Shown here: piece after piece, positions 1 through 15,000 of the stretch
How the letters are laid out: each line of letters starts with the position of its first letter
Position numbering within the stretch: the first letter of the stretch is position 1
Origin: Phallusia fumigata
Lineage: Eukaryota > Chordata > Ascidiacea > Phlebobranchia > Ascidiidae
Assembly (NCBI GenBank): GCA_008931825.1
Contig: QXVZ01008398.1
Location: 1-48,165 of the forward strand
DNA length: 48,165 nt
Direction: 5' to 3'
Made by a program: the position numbers and the translations under genes
Notes under the pieces: model-generated
What the model was told of the DNA's origin: nothing
What the model saw: only the letters and a program-made list of their open reading frames with translations
Database searches by the model: none

Positions 1-3000
1 GTGCAAACATTGCAAGACCACATCTCCTACGGCTTCGTAGCTAAAATAAAATTAAATTATTTTTTCTTTACCACAAATACAGAAAAAATACGTAATTTTT
101 TTACAAATTTTAAATGTAATCGCGTTTTTGGTACCCGGGGTAGCATTCGTATGTAGTGACGGCCATAAAGAGAGTCTCGTTGCTATCTTTCAATCCATTG
201 ATGACGTCAGGTAACCTTCCGCAGTCGATCGGCTCGCAAGTTGGTGGTATGCTGTGACGTATTCAGAACATAACTTTTTGTAGAATTCATGGCAAGTAGT
301 CAAATACGTTATTTTTGCATGAAAAGCAAGATTTAAAGCAGGGTTTTAAAATAGTTTAATAACTTAGTTGTATTTGCACAATTTCTTTATTTAATTGCAA
401 AATAGTGTATAACGGTCCTGGGCTAAAAGTAACACCAAAAATACGTCCTAGTTTTGTCAAGAAAAACGGTTCACAATAATAATGTTTGGCATTATACCGA
501 TCATTAATTATCAAATAAGTTCGCCTTACCAAAAATCAATGTAGGATGAAGTCAACTTACTTGGACCATGTTCGATCAGCTTTGCACGATGCTGTGTCAC
601 TTCCCTGTATGGGATAACCCTCGTCGCATACATAATGTACAACATCCTCGTAGACGAACGATTCAGTGACAGCCTCCGCAATCTGTGTTCAAAGTCAGTT
701 GGTAACAAACTTTTTTGACGATTTTTGAATGCAACAAACCTGCCCGTTGTCCGGAATTGTGGGAAATGGGCACTGGACTCGATCGCATGATGGCGCTGTG
801 CTCCAAATTCCGTCAGCCTGTCGCGGGAAGTTATGGTATTAGGCGGTGTTCATATTAAAACATTAAGTTGTACCGCAAAACACTAAAACATCATCAGTTT
901 TAATAAGGGACCTAAAAAAATGCGCGTAATGTAATATCGAGTCGGAAATTTTAGATCGCCTCGGCTTGCAACGGGTCATTTACACGCAACTCGTTTGCAT
1001 CCGCTGGGTGGATATCTCGATTTTGACAGCATTGCTCAGATACGCTTCAGACTTCACGTAGTAACATTTGCAACAAATTTCAAGCAAGACTCACCTGGCA
1101 ATGGATCATAGCCGATGCGTTGGCTTCTTTTTCGTATCCACTATCGCATTGATACAAAACAACGTTTTTGAAAGTAGTGGAAACTCCATCCCAAAGTGCC
1201 CCTGCGTTGAGGACGGTAGGAGGTTGACCGCAGTCGACCGGCAGACATCCGGGAGTCGGGTTTGACCACGTGACCTCTGCCAGACACGTGGTGTTGTCAG
1301 CTCCGTGTAGAATGTAACCGTCGTCGCATGTGAAGTGGACAATCGATTGGAAGATGAAACTATTACCTGGTGTAAAAAACAAAAGTTCCAGTGGTAGTAA
1401 GAGATTGCAAGTACACTTTTTACGTTGCCCAAACGAAATTGAATCAAACGTTTTGTTACAAACCCAAATTAAAATTATTTAATGCAGATTTTTTTGTGAA
1501 GCAGTCATATGAATATTAATGTGCCGTAGAACAAAGCGTGCAGAGGTTAAAGGAAGTAACGCCTTGTTAATAAAGTTGCGATTTCAAGATACTAACAATT
1601 ACACTATTAATCCGTTTATCTCGGTCCTCAAACTAAAAACTAGTTTCACAACACAGTTGATTGGAACTAACATACCATGCGAGAAGCCATTCACGGGCGT
1701 CGGCGGTTCTCCACAATCCACAGGTAAGCAATCTGAAGGCAGAGCGTCCCACATTCCGTTCCAAACACACTGAAGCAAGTCGATGCCAAACAGTTCATAC
1801 CCGGGCAGACAGTGATATGAAGCAAAAGAAGGAAAATACGTTCCTGTAAAATGTTCGTTTTTAGTTGATAGGGATCGGCCAGAACTGCAACTATTTAGAA
1901 CTGCCTAATTAAGGTTAATCCACACTGCTCAGCCGTAATCCATGATCTTTTATGACGTAACAATGCATCTGTAGCCAAAACTGACGCATATCGGTGTCAA
2001 ATTAGACTTACTAGAACGAAACCTTAACTAAATAATTTTGGGCAAAAAAGTTCATCGTAGTTTTGAACCATTATGGTTCAGTTGATGATTACACTTACAA
2101 ATATTTTGTGCGTTTATGATATGCCTACTTGTAATGTTCAGTATTCCGTTGTCGATCTCCGCAGGGAATCCGCAGTCAACTGGAATGCAGTCCGGCGGTG
2201 CAGCGTCCCATTCACCTGTCAATCAAACAAAAACAAATCTTTTTTGACAAAGAACCCATTGTAAGTTGACATGACTCCAAAATCTTTCCAATAACTATGT
2301 TTTAAAACAAACATCAACTCAGATTCTGACCCGAGGGCCCGCAAAATGCCTGCTCAGTCCCGAACTGTTCATAACCAAGGTCGCAGGTATAGTTGACACT
2401 TTCTGGAAAAGTGTAGATTTCTCCGATATGGCCACCGTTGAGCGGATCAAGAGGCATTCCACAATCCGCGGGAAGACAGGGTGGAATCGATGTAGATGAC
2501 CAGTTACCTGAGATGTTTGCATTTTAAAACACGCACCTGATTCCGTTTTTAAACACAACTTAGACCGATACAAAAAGTTTAATGATACTACATCGAACCA
2601 AAAATGGTTTCCGACTCCAATGAAAAGTGTGCAAATGGCAAAACTAGTAGAAAGGATTTTTGAAAAAAACTAGTCTTTTCGTAACACTCAGTATCAAAGC
2701 GGCCAGCTTACACTGATTTTTGTTGGGTTTGCAACTGAGTTCGGGGAGATTTGGAATTCAAAAATATCGCTGTATTTTGGGTTTGAAAACGTTTCAAAAA
2801 ACAAAATTGCAGCAATTAAGATGGTGGCGCATTCAATTCAGGGAGAAAAGGTACCTAAGCAAGTTTGTACATCGAACTAACCATGTTCATTGCAGTATAT
2901 TTTAATGTAGGGGGCCAACGTATAATATCCAAGGTTGCAGTAGTAGAGAAATTCGTTGCCGAACGTTGGGGAGTCCCCTTCCAGATACCCGTTGACGTCA

Positions 3001-3049
3001 GGGGGCGGGGGCGGGCCACAATTTTTCGGTTCACAGTACGGGGAATCAC
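1..3049 (-). CDS. SVEP1: SVEP1-like gene: CCP23-29 (last module cut by window edge)
   Basis: Exons 2882-3049, 2331-2507, 2129-2215, 1676-1843, 1095-1366, 740-817, 561-682, 135-251 and 1-40 (partial). Module starts: [92 protein letters not shown]. For 2129 the donor gtaggc was chosen over gtaagt at 2079, which would create a stop at the junction. Exon 1-40 has a proper acceptor at 41-42 and encodes [13 protein letters not shown]. The reading frame is open at base 1, so the gene continues leftwards. Confidence 0.88.
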
Positions 3050-6000
3050 CTGAATGAATGGGATAAATGCTTAGTACGGAGTTAGAAAATTGGTAAACTT
3101 GAAACAAAAAAAGAGATAACTGATAAAACAGGATAAAAATGGTTCTTTTCCAATATGTACACCAAGTTTAATTTAAATGAGCTAAATTTATCCAGGATGC
3201 TTGTTTTTTTAGAAGCTTTTTTCAAAGCAAAACTTACGCGACCAGAATCCGTCTGCAAGGCACACTGCCTCTATAGGCTGAGGTTCAAATGTCTCATAAC
3301 CAATTTCGCAGTCGAAATGAATAATCGTTTCAAAAACAAAGGACAACCTGAAATCAAAAAATGTATTAACAAACATTTTCGAAAGTCCACCAATCTGGGT
3401 TTTTAAACCAAGAGATAAAAAATATACATTCGAAAAAGCACTGAGCACAGATTAACGCCAATGGGGAAAAATGGTAGCTCTCTAAGTTGCAGTTATTTCG
3501 TGGGCAAATTTTATTTTCGAAAGGCAACTTTTATAAAACATGATTTCAAACTAGATTTAAGAGCCCTGTAATATTTTCCCTTGCGCCAAGCTTACGAGGA
3601 AATCAAAACTGAAGTACAAGCAACAACGAGAAGGAATTTGAGCAAAGCAAACAAGGTATTCCTTCGTTGGATCTTACGCCAAAAATTCATCATCAGTGAG
3701 AAGATCCACGTTATCGACTTCCGGAAACGAGTCCACGTGAGAGGTGGAGAAATCCCACATGAGCGGTTCGTAGCAGTTTACGCGATGACAACTTGGGGGT
3801 AACGCTTGTTCACCCAACAGAACCGCTTGTGGCAGCCACAACCCTGCTTCGGAGCAAATGTAAACTTTTGAACCATTCAGAAAGAAGCCAGGATCGCATC
3901 TGGATGTAACAAAAGAAAGCGACCGTGTATTTTTTCTTGCGACAAAGAAGAAGTTACACTCGTGACACAAGTTTAACTGACTACCCGTCTTTATATCTAT
4001 TAGTGCAAGGAGAATCCTCAGCACAAACTATATTCCATTGTCCTAATAAATTTTGGTGTTTTTAAAGGTATGAGCATAATATGTGACTGAAAAAAACATG
4101 ACCTAATTGCTACAATTTTACCAACAATAGAAATGAAATCGCGCACTTTTCAATTGCCCAAATGTAAATACTTTTAAACACAAGATACTTCCAGCATTCC
4201 ACATAAAACTGAAAACAGTTAGTACGTTTCTATGCAACTGCTTGTAACTTACGAATAAGTTGCTTCTCCTTCGTAAACCTCTGACGTAGTGTCGGCAAAC
4301 CCATGTTCTAATGGTGGGGAGGGGCCGCAAGGAATCGGTTCACATCTCGGAACCGAATCGCTCCACTGGCGGTTCGCCAAACACGTGATCTCGTCAACCC
4401 CGTGCAACTCGTAGCCCACGTCACACCTATAAAAAGTTTATTTTTGCGGTTTTCAGGCTGATTAATGGTTCAATATGACAGATAACCTCAATTTTCCTTT
4501 AGATTTCTTTTCAGATTTTTGAAGATTAAGTTTTTTGTTGTTAAAAAAGTAAAATTAAAACAAGTGAAAGACAAATTTCGGAAACTACTCTTATATAGAC
4601 CAATATGCCTTTACAAACATCGGTGGTTTTACTGGCATCCAAATCTTACAAAAATGAGATTGTAGACTGGTATGTAATTGTTGTGTAATGCATCAGTCCA
4701 TTCTCCAAGACCTCGTTCATTGGACATTGGACCGGGCTACAAAGTGGAGGGTGGTGATCCCAATTGCCACCACTGTCACAACTTGTCTCCGGAGCGCCAT
4801 GCAAATCAAACCTGATCAAATAGAGTATTATTAAAAGACCACATAAAAACATATATCTATTATGGTTTCCTTTTTAATATGTTGCAATGATAAAAATGTG
4901 GAACAAAATCACTTTACTGTATGCAATAATACATAACTAATAACAGTCTATTTGATGACAACAATTAATAACGGTTCCACCTATTAAAGCAGATTACAAA
5001 AAAACAATGTGTTTTAGTAAAATAATTTTCCACGTACAACTTGATACCACATAAGTAGAACACCAAACCGAAACATACCCAGAATCGCATGAATATGTGA
5101 TCGAGTCCATGAAAACAAAGGCACCAATCAATTGCTGGTGGTTTATTGTGTAAAATCCGTTGTCTGCGACCACTGGCATAGGGCATGGAACGGGCCAGCA
5201 TTGTGGCAAGGCGGTCCATGCGACAGTCCCAGTGCTTGCTTGCCATGCACACGTTGAGTTGGATTCGACAGAGTTGTCACTGAACGCGTAGCCTTCGTCG
5301 CATTGGTATGTAATGTGGCTGAGGAACTCGCCAGAAGGAGAGACCCCAGGATCTAGAAGAAAAAAACGTTTGTTTAGAAGAAAAGAAATTTTTCCGTCCT
5401 TTGTGTTTTAAATTTGAACAATTAAAAATCAGAGGAAATATTATTTGAAAATTATTTGGTCTTTTTTAAAAAAAACAACGCATTTTTCACAGCGTCATTA
5501 TGTTTCGGGTTGTACGGTTATACTGTTGTTTGTATATCTTGGTTTTAGCGGTTATTACTTTGCGTTGTCTTTAAAAAGATTAACTACAAAGGTTCGACAA
5601 TCTTTTTATTCCAGCCACATTAACAAATCTAAAATCAAAAGTAAAATAAGTATAAAATCACGTAAAAATTACATCCTAAAAACCACAATGAGGTTAAAAT
5701 TGAGTCTGCATAGTTTATTATACATCACTGACCTACTACCACATGTCCGTGAATAAGTGTTTGCGGAGGGGGACACAACATAGGTTGACAAGCAGGTGCC
5801 GCTCTTAACCAAGCTCCAACAGGGGAACATCTTCTAATTAGGAAGTCGGGTGGCGATGCTGGTTGAGAAGCTGTTAGTGCTGCTGGCTCGGGTTCGTCGC
5901 CATATTCATGTTCGTATTCGGCGTCGATTTTAGCAAACATTGCTTCAAGCGCAACGCCCAGCTTCTCTCGTTGTCTCGATGAAAAATTGGCTGTACGCGA

Positions 6001-9000
6001 AAGTGAATGTTTGTTTGCATTGTTGTTATCCTGGTAGGCGGAATAACTCCTAAATGTCTCTTGGCGATAATAAGTTCGCAAATAAATCTACCTGCCTCAT
6101 TCCATTACCGTTGGATATTTTTTTATTTTACGATTTTGAGAAGTTGGAGACACTTACCGTCCGCTAGCTGAAAGCTTTGCGGTATTTAAAAATCATTTAT
6201 AAACCCACTTACTGGTGTTTAGCGCAGGTATAACAGTTTCTCTTTTGAGTTCAGGCATTTCTTCTCCAGCTGTCAGTGCGGCAATGGTTTCCGTGATCTG
6301 AGAAAAAAATGTAAAAAAGGTGGATTCCGGCGTTAATAGGTAAACAGAAAAAATGGATTCAAATTATGTTAAAAATAATATATTACTTGATAGCCATCGT
6401 CACAAGCAGTGATTGCTGCTGAACGTGGTGAAAATGTGCTTGCGTCATAAACTTCCGGATACCGCACGTCATCAGAATTCACCGTCATCGTAAATCCGTG
6501 TTGCACAGAATCTGCGTTTAACAAACAGGTGTTGCACTAAAGTTTTGGAAATACAAAATACCAACCTAAAAACAAGTCATCATTTTAGTTACCAATCATC
6601 ATCAAGAGAATTTTCTTTTTTGTTTGCATCACTGTAAGGCGAACGATAAAGATCGACAAAGGTTCATTAGTACAAAACCCGATCTTACCAGGTGATGAAC
6701 ATAGAACGGGATTGCATACTGGAGGTTCACTTGACCATTGGCCGGACTTCAAACATGAAATTNAACAGGTGTTGCAATAAAAGTTTTGGAAATACAAAAA
6801 AAAAACCTAAAAACAAGTCATCATTTTAGTTACCAATCATCATCAAGAGAATTTTCTTTTTGTTTGCATCACTGTAAGGCGAACGTTAAAGATCGACGAA
6901 GGTTCATTAGTACAAAACCGGACCTTACCAGGTGATGAACATAGAACGGGATTGCATACTGGAGGTTCGGTTGACCATTGGCCGGACTTCAAACATGAAA
7001 TTGTCGAGGTCCCGCTCATGTCGAAATCAGGTTCACAGTTGTACGTCACTTCGCTTTCGAACGAGTGTTCGGCGTTTGGATGGTATCCGGCCGTTTCGGC
7101 ATACGCCACTGTTGGTGGTGGGCCGCATGGAATTGCCTGGCATACTGGCGCGGTACTAAAGCTTCCAGAAGCTAAACACTGCAACACGGGCAAGGGCAAA
7201 TAAATACAAATGTTTGTAAACTAGACGAGTGTAAAAGTGGCTCCCAATAGACTATACAGAAGAGTGGCTCTCCCGATATTGCCTTTCCATACACACTATA
7301 TATGACCTATTGAATGTCATTCCCTACATATGTCATTTTCCATGTAGTGTATTGGTCTCCACACACATGTATCTGTTAATTGAAAGAGAAACCATAGGTA
7401 TCGGCTAGCGAGGCTTACCCAAAAGACGTTGTACATGTGTATTCGTCAAACTTTCTCAAACACTCTAGCAACAAAACTTAGTTTTCCAAGCGTCATTTTA
7501 ACAGCGATTTTTACCAACAGTTCTAAAACATACGCTTAAAAACACTCAAGCCTTTACAAGATTGTTATCAAACCTCGAGCGTTCCAGTATGACCAGGTGC
7601 CAGCTGGAATCCAGTATCGCACGAATATGACGTAACGTCACCGAAAAACATTTCACTGAAGTCGTCATAGGGCGATGACGTGGCGTGGTCGACAACGGGT
7701 GGGTGTAAGCAGGACTTTCGTTCACAACTTGGAAGATTTCCTAAATCATTAAAAAACATATTCAAGCACGGCTCTCAACTGATAGATTTTGCTTTTTGTA
7801 ACTTTATACAAATCCAATACAGATTGATGAGAAATGCCAAACTGAAGACCATCGGTTTGTGGTAGTTTACGTTCTACTAGGTCGTGTTTTAACAAACCTG
7901 ACGAAGGCAGACTGTCATACGGTTTTTTAGAGAGGGACTTAAACTCTACGTTATTTTGCATTGTAAACAAACTGTAAAATAGAGGCGCTTCAGGTAGAAT
8001 ATGCAGGTCTGGCAAGCGGGCCAAAACAATAGGGCGACTTGACCACATTTTTTGACGTAAACTTGTGAATTATGAATTTTCACAAAATTTGTTTCACTAC
8101 ACAACAAATGTTTTATTTTATTTTCTACCTGTCCACTTGGCATCGCTGCCGCAAATTCTATTCCCGGTGTGAGATTCCGTGAAGATATATCCGTCGTGAC
8201 ATGTGTAGGTCACCTGACTCTGGAAGTGTGGTCCCGGACGGTGGGGCCCATCATTTAATCTACAAAAAATCGAAATAAACCAAGTACATTTTGCACATTT
8301 AAGGACTTTTTGTTGTCAAGTTCCGGAATAATGTATGTTACGTTATATACGGCTGTGCAAAAACTTTAAACAGACATTACTACATTAAAACTGGTTTCAA
8401 ATCGACTAAATGTGGGACTCAAAATGTTGTCTTACGTGGTAGCAGCGTTGTTGACAATAGGCGGTTCGCCGCAATGTACAGGTTCGCAGAGAGGTGGCGC
8501 TGTTGACCATGTACCAGTTGCTTGACATACGCTCTCATTTGAACCGACCAAATTGAATCCGGAGTTGCAAGCAAAGTATATGGTTTGACCAAATGTGTAA
8601 TCTCCGTTAATGATTCTCTAAAAAAATTTTGAAGATTTTGTCGTTTGTATTGTGAAGAAAATATCAAAATTCAAATTCCAACCACCGGTAACACCACGTC
8701 CAGAAAAATTCCACCGGTATCACTCATTATAATAGACTTTTGCCTTTAAACGCATCAAAAGTCAAAACTAACCTCCCTTCGCGTTACAACTCCATTTTTA
8801 AGGGCCTCAGGTGCTGGACACGGCACAGGGTCGCAGCGGAAAATGTCAGCAGACGTGTTCCATGTTCGATCGCTCTTACAAGCCACAATTGCTTGTCCGA
8901 CGGAAAAGTATCCCTCGTCGCACGAATACCTACGTGAATGCCAGGCTTTGTTCGACGGCAAAAATAACACAACAGTGCGCCTTTTTGTACTATTAATACT

Positions 9001-12000
9001 AACCGAACGTGGCTTCCAAACACGAAATCTTCAGCCCCAAATAGCATGTAAGATCCATGGTTGACGTCGGATGGCGGGCCGCATGGAACAGGGGGGCAGG
9101 TAGGAGGGGCCTTTGGAGTATCTGCAGCAACATGAATCATTCGGTAACACACTCGTTACTACTATTAACTGACAATTTTAGACACCAGTTGCAGATTCAA
9201 TTTTAGTTACCCACCACCATTGACCTACCAGTTAGCTTGTAGCCCCACAGACCAGATGCGAGACAAGCAAGTTCAGGTTTACCGTCCATGTAATATCCTT
9301 CATCGCAGGTATACGTGGCAACGCTCAAGAACACAGTGCCGTCCGCTGTACAAAGAATATAAATGCTTGTAACCACGCAAACGAAAGAAAATTATATGGG
9401 TGGTTGTTTCCAATGCGATTGTCACTGGTAAAACCGAAGTTTTCTGACATGTAATAGTTGTTGCCAGACGTTGTATAAACTTGTAATAGAACTTCTGGCA
9501 AATGTATTTTGCGTANGTTTTCTGACATGTAATAGTTGCTGCCAGACGTTGTATAAACTTATAATAGAACTTCTGGCAAATGTATTTTGCGTACCGACGT
9601 TTTAACGTCCTATTCAGGATGTCTTCCTCAGTTTTCCGAGGCTGGTAAAAAAACCAATCTATATCTGGATTGGCAAAAAGCGTTTAAAATAATAGACAAA
9701 CATAACCAATTTGGCTCTTTAGCCAATCTCAGAGTCGCACGATTAGAAATCTGTCGATTTCTAATTTATTATCGGAAAAATTAAAACAAAAAAGTTCGTT
9801 GGGCATTTTTTATGTAAGTCATACAGTCCCAATCCTACCTGAAACTTGACCGTTGCCTATTGTCGGAGGGGAACCGCAAGGCACGGGGTCACACGTTGGA
9901 GGCACGCCGCTCCACAAAGGACCAGCCAGACATTGAATTACAGCCGTTCCATGCAAGTTGTAACCAGTGTCACAAATATATTCCACCGTGCTCAAGTAGA
10001 TGTAACTTGTACCTGTGGAAAAGCATTTACTAAAATGTAGTTTAGTTGCCCAAGTACAACCTGTTGCAAGAATCATCACATCTACATGTCATGAAAATAT
10101 TGCGGCAAGTCAACCCACTCTGTTTTAATGTACCCTACTTCTAATTTGGGATAAAACAAAGAAAAGGCTGGACAAAAAACACAAAAATTTAATATCAAAC
10201 AAAAATAGAAAAGGTTGCTACCTATTCTTGTTTTGGTCAAAAGAAAAAGATGTTTAGAAGTGTTAGATTTAGACAGTGTGCGTTCTTTGGGCTAAAATCC
10301 GCTAATGAAGGACGCAAACACAAGACACAGCAGGAAACAAAAAAGTAAAAAAATATTCGCATGTTTAAAATCAACAAAATCCTCAAAAAATAAATATATT
10401 GTTGCCGGCTTAACATAACTTTGCTGTTCAATCTAGGTTTACATTCAGAATGTTTGTAATTTGGTCAGCCCCATTTACTGCACCTTCGATTCGACCGTTA
10501 GGTGTGTCATGTGGCGGACCGCATGAATTCGGGTTGCACACAGGTTGCTGTCCCTCCCAAGTGGCGCTTGTCCCACACAGAAGAGATTCGTCTCCACTTA
10601 TGCTGCAAAATTTCCAAAAAAATCAACAATCGAAAAATTTTAAAAGGCATACAACGACAACTTTAAGTCTAACTGTTCGATTAGTTTAAACTCGGTTTAA
10701 GGATGTTCAACTGCGGCTCGTCATAAATATCCAACAAATACGTCGTAATTTTTGCTTAAAACCTTTGTACCTGTAGCCAATGTTGCAAAGAATCTGTATC
10801 TGATCCTCGAAGAAATGCGTCGGCCTCTCAGGAGTAACAATCGCGTTGTCGATAATAGGTGGATTGGGGCACTGAACACGATCACAGACTGGTGGCTCGC
10901 CCGACCATCGCTTCGTCTCCAGACACACTGTACATGTATTTTTACTCGTGACTGGCTATCACAAATGTGCTTGGTGAATCCTAGCAGCCCGGCGTGAAAA
11001 TCCACCATTTAGCATGTAAACTTTAATCTTTTTAAGCTTTTCAATACACTTGGAGAAAAATGCATCCCCCTATCGGTTTAACACAGCACCACATACTAAC
11101 TTATAATTATATTGATTTACTGTAAATAAGGATTGAAACGTTGAAAAACAATGGCCTGGAGACAATACACAGTTCAGAATCGGGTTTTGAAAAACATCTC
11201 TTTAATTTTTAGATTTGACTCCATGTACCTACCAAGAACGGAAGGTCCGTTAATCTTGAACCCTGGATGACATTCATAGGATATTTCGCTTAGGTAGGTT
11301 CCATCTCCGTGAGTTTCCTGCGCGTTTTCAACTCTTAACGTTTCCACACACTGTATGATGTCACACGAAGGATCGACGCCCGTCCACTGGCCTATGTTCA
11401 AAATGCAGTATTAGGTGCCTGACACCCCTAACAAATGCTTAAATAAGCCTCAATTATACCGCAGTGGGCCAAAAATGTAGGTTCATTTATCACAGAAATG
11501 CTCTTTAACGAGCTACCTAAAAAGCAGTTAGGAAGAATGATACAAGGCAGCCGATTGATGAATTTATTTCCATTTTCTTGTTTTACAAGTTATCTTATGA
11601 ATCCTGTACAAATGTTTCAGATTGCAATATAATATGAAAGTTAAAATATTTAAAACGTATTTTTACACTGTATCGCGCACGACCTGAACGCACGTTTTTT
11701 TGTTGACCATGCAGGGATGATTTTGGTAATCTAAAATTATCTTATTGTGCTTGACGGCCTACATAATTCTCCAAGTGCTGCAATGACAACAGTGAGTAGA
11801 AACACCCACCACTTTCCTGACAGGTCCTCTCAAGTGGACCATGAAGTTCATAACCCACGTCACAACGATGCGAGACGACGTCATTGAGGAAAAATGTTTC
11901 GCCAAAAACTTGTCCGTTCGCAAGATCGTTGGGTCGGCCACAGTCGATCTTTACACAATCGAAACCATCACCTGTAATGATACCAGTGGTGATTCCGCGT

Positions 12001-15000
12001 GAGCTATGCATGTTCAGCTTTGGCATACTACAACTCAACAAAAAATAAAACTGCAAAAAAACCTAAATGTGGATAGTTAAGCCTCCATTTAAAAGAGTTG
12101 TTGTTTGTACTGAATTCTTACCCGTATATCCGTGCTCACATGTGCAGCTGAAACTGCCATCAGAGTTCCCACACGTAGCCATGTTGTGACAAGGATTCGC
12201 TTCACATTCGTTTAAGTCAACGCAACTTGGTGTAGGCCCTGACCATCGCTGAAACAACAGCGTAATATAATATACTTTTCAAAGCAGAATACGCCCAATA
12301 GCTTTGTTTGCCAGAAATCGAGGCGCAACATTACAATTCGAATCAAGATAACATTTTCCGCTGCTACGTAACCACTCCCCACCTGGTTTGCAAGGCACTT
12401 AATCTGTTCCTGTCCTTTGATTTTATAGCCCTCATTGCATGAAAAATTCGCTGTGTCACCGTAAAGGCGACCGGTTGCTTCAACGCTGCCAAGGGGAGGC
12501 TGTAAAAGGATAATGTTGTTTGTTTTTTCTTGTTTTTACAGGATCAGTTGAGAACCGTTTGGTATTAGAACAGTTCAAGGTCAAACCTTGAAAAAATTAA
12601 TGTCCCCTGCTTTATATGCCTTACAAGTTATTTAATTCTCACATCAAAAAATGTATTCGATACATTTCCACTTCGTTCTTTTAGCAAAAAATGTGGCGTA
12701 TGTGTTTAAAATCCAGGAATATCCAACAAAAGTTCTAAAATACTAGCCACTATACGAGTGCTTAAACATCGTTTTGCTACAACAGTAAATGTCATGAAGG
12801 AAGCTCATGGTGATGGGAGATACTTACAGCGGTGTACGGTCTACAGCTTTTTCGGGAGCAGTAAAACAACCTTGACGGGTTTTCACGGTCGACTCCGGCA
12901 TATCTCCACTTGCCTACATTGCCACAACGGACGACCAACCCGTTCCGCATCCGCCGACTACCAATCCCCACCCTCATGTACATGTTGTGGCCGACTTCAC
13001 ATGACAGATAGTTTACGTGCGACTCCTGTTTCGGGGACAAATTGGTTAATGGGAAATTATTAATGAGTGTTGATGACTTGAAATCAAAACGGGATCTATG
13101 CATGACCTTGACTTAAAACCAGAACGCTTTTTACAAAACATAGAATGTTATTCCTCTTTACTGGAATTAAAACCCCATTGACAACAACTCATTTCCCGAC
13201 GATTACTATAGCTTGATTCAGTTGAGTAAAACTTAAAACCAAACGAAATAAAAATAACTCGAAGGGGGCAAAATCATCTAAAATTGACGCAAAGAGCAGA
13301 TTGTGCGTAGGATTGCAAGCGACGTAACAATCATACATATTTTTAACGGGGTTTGAACCCGGACGGTACCGACAATAGTCCCGATAAGTTTTTTACGTCT
13401 GTATATGGGTCGCCCCCTCAGTCCTATCGACCAAGTGCTCGCCCTAACAAGAAAATATTGAACAGTTGTTTAGAAGCATAGAACATTAGCCTTCAAGTGA
13501 GTTTTTTTGCCCAACATCTAATACACTGACCGGCTTCCTGACTTGCATGTTGTTGACTGATGGAATCTCAGGACAGGGTTGGCAAAACGAAGGTGGTCTT
13601 GAGATGTCAAGCGCCCCAACAATGCCACCCAGTGCGTCGGGCCAAGCTCGCAAATTCCCTTTGTTTCTCACGCAATTGTAAAAGAGACTTGTCACTTGCT
13701 GATCCGTCATTGCGTAATCGTAAACGTTAAACTGAGATATGGAGCCTGTGGAGATAAAGGGTTTGGATAAGAGTTTTAAAACTGTCTTTTAAAAAGGCAC
13801 TAAATCAGCTTTGGTGGTAAGAAAACTTTTTTACTGTTGGTGAAAAGCCCATAAAATTTGGTATTTGGTGAAAACTTTTTTACACCAAAGCAAAAAAGAC
13901 AAAAGTAACTTATACAATACATAAAATACTACAAACGACGTTTCAAACTAAACAAAAACCAAGGAAACGCACCAAGAAACTCCTGTGATGAGGAAAAACA
14001 GCCGCCGAGACAATCCTGTTCCTGTCCTATCACCATAATCCCTCCTCCTGGGATCACAGTTCCTGTTTGCAACCCAGCGCCACTCGCCGACTTCACCTTG
14101 TTGATGTAAATGTTCCACGACCCGTCCTCGCTCTTCCACGTGACAACCACGTGATACCATTGACCGTCGTTAAGTTTTTGAACGTCGGTCACCACAGCTT
14201 CACCATTGACGTATCTGTTTGACGTTTTAAAAAAAGTTTGTTTGACGTTTGGTTGCCACGCTCAAGGCCTATACACAGGCACGTAAAGATATACTATATC
14301 TATGTCTAATAGGAACCCGAACTGTTTAAAAAGGTTTCTTTCTGGTACAATAAAGCCAGATGCCCAAACCTACAAGAAACGTGCACAAACATGCAACAAA
14401 ATAGGAATATACTGTGCCAAAAAAATAAAAACTATTGCAGCAATAAGACATGTTCACATGTAACTACTGCAAAAATAGATTTGCACAAACATCGTTAAAA
14501 TCATTCATTGAAAATTTAGATTTACCTGATTACCCAGAAACTCACATACAGCAAAAACATTGAACTTGCTGCATTTGGTAGAGTAAACCCTAGTAACCAG
14601 TCGCCAAAATATCGGTGGTGCTACTACAGTTAAACAAAGGGTGGCGGAAAAACGTACAAGGTAAGAGCTTCAATGTTGGTAAGAGTGAAGGCGTCAGCCA
14701 GTCGACCCTTGCCGACACCGTACGAGAAAGGGGTTCCTTCACTTTCTGTGTTATTTGAATACATGTAAAATGCAACTGTGATCTCGGTCATGTTACGAAA
14801 GCCCTCTTTGAAGTGGACGTGATGATAAACGTTGGGTTTGTTGAAGATTAAGTCGAAATCCGGTTCGAGCTCTGTTAAGCAAAATGGAGGTTTTGTTTGT
14901 TGCGAAGTACAACGATAATTAGAACAATTTAGAGCGTTGTTGATCTTAAACAGGAGACCAAACTGATTTCAACGGTTAAAATACGTCAAAAGTTTGCTAG

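Noticed and set aside
2079..2128. Extending the CCP25 exon to the strong gtaagt donor at 2079
   Set aside because: Splicing there would create a TGA at the junction with the exon starting at 1843; the gtaggc donor after 2129 gives a normal CCP.
6689..6762. An extra CCP exon fragment ([16 protein letters not shown])
   Set aside because: It is the truncated copy of exon 6929-7178 next to the N at 6763, with no acceptor of its own.
10928..11008. An open minus-strand frame ([18 protein letters not shown]) that looks like part of a CCP next to exon 10771-10927
   Set aside because: It is in a different frame from the CCP read through that exon, and the exon 11233-11391 joins 10927 in phase, giving a complete CCP without it.
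13340..13450. tRNA-like B-box (gggttcaaacccc on the minus strand) with a distant A-box-like stretch
   Set aside because: The spacing between boxes is about twice that of a tRNA, no cloverleaf forms, and the T stem is imperfect. At most a degraded tRNA-derived repeat.
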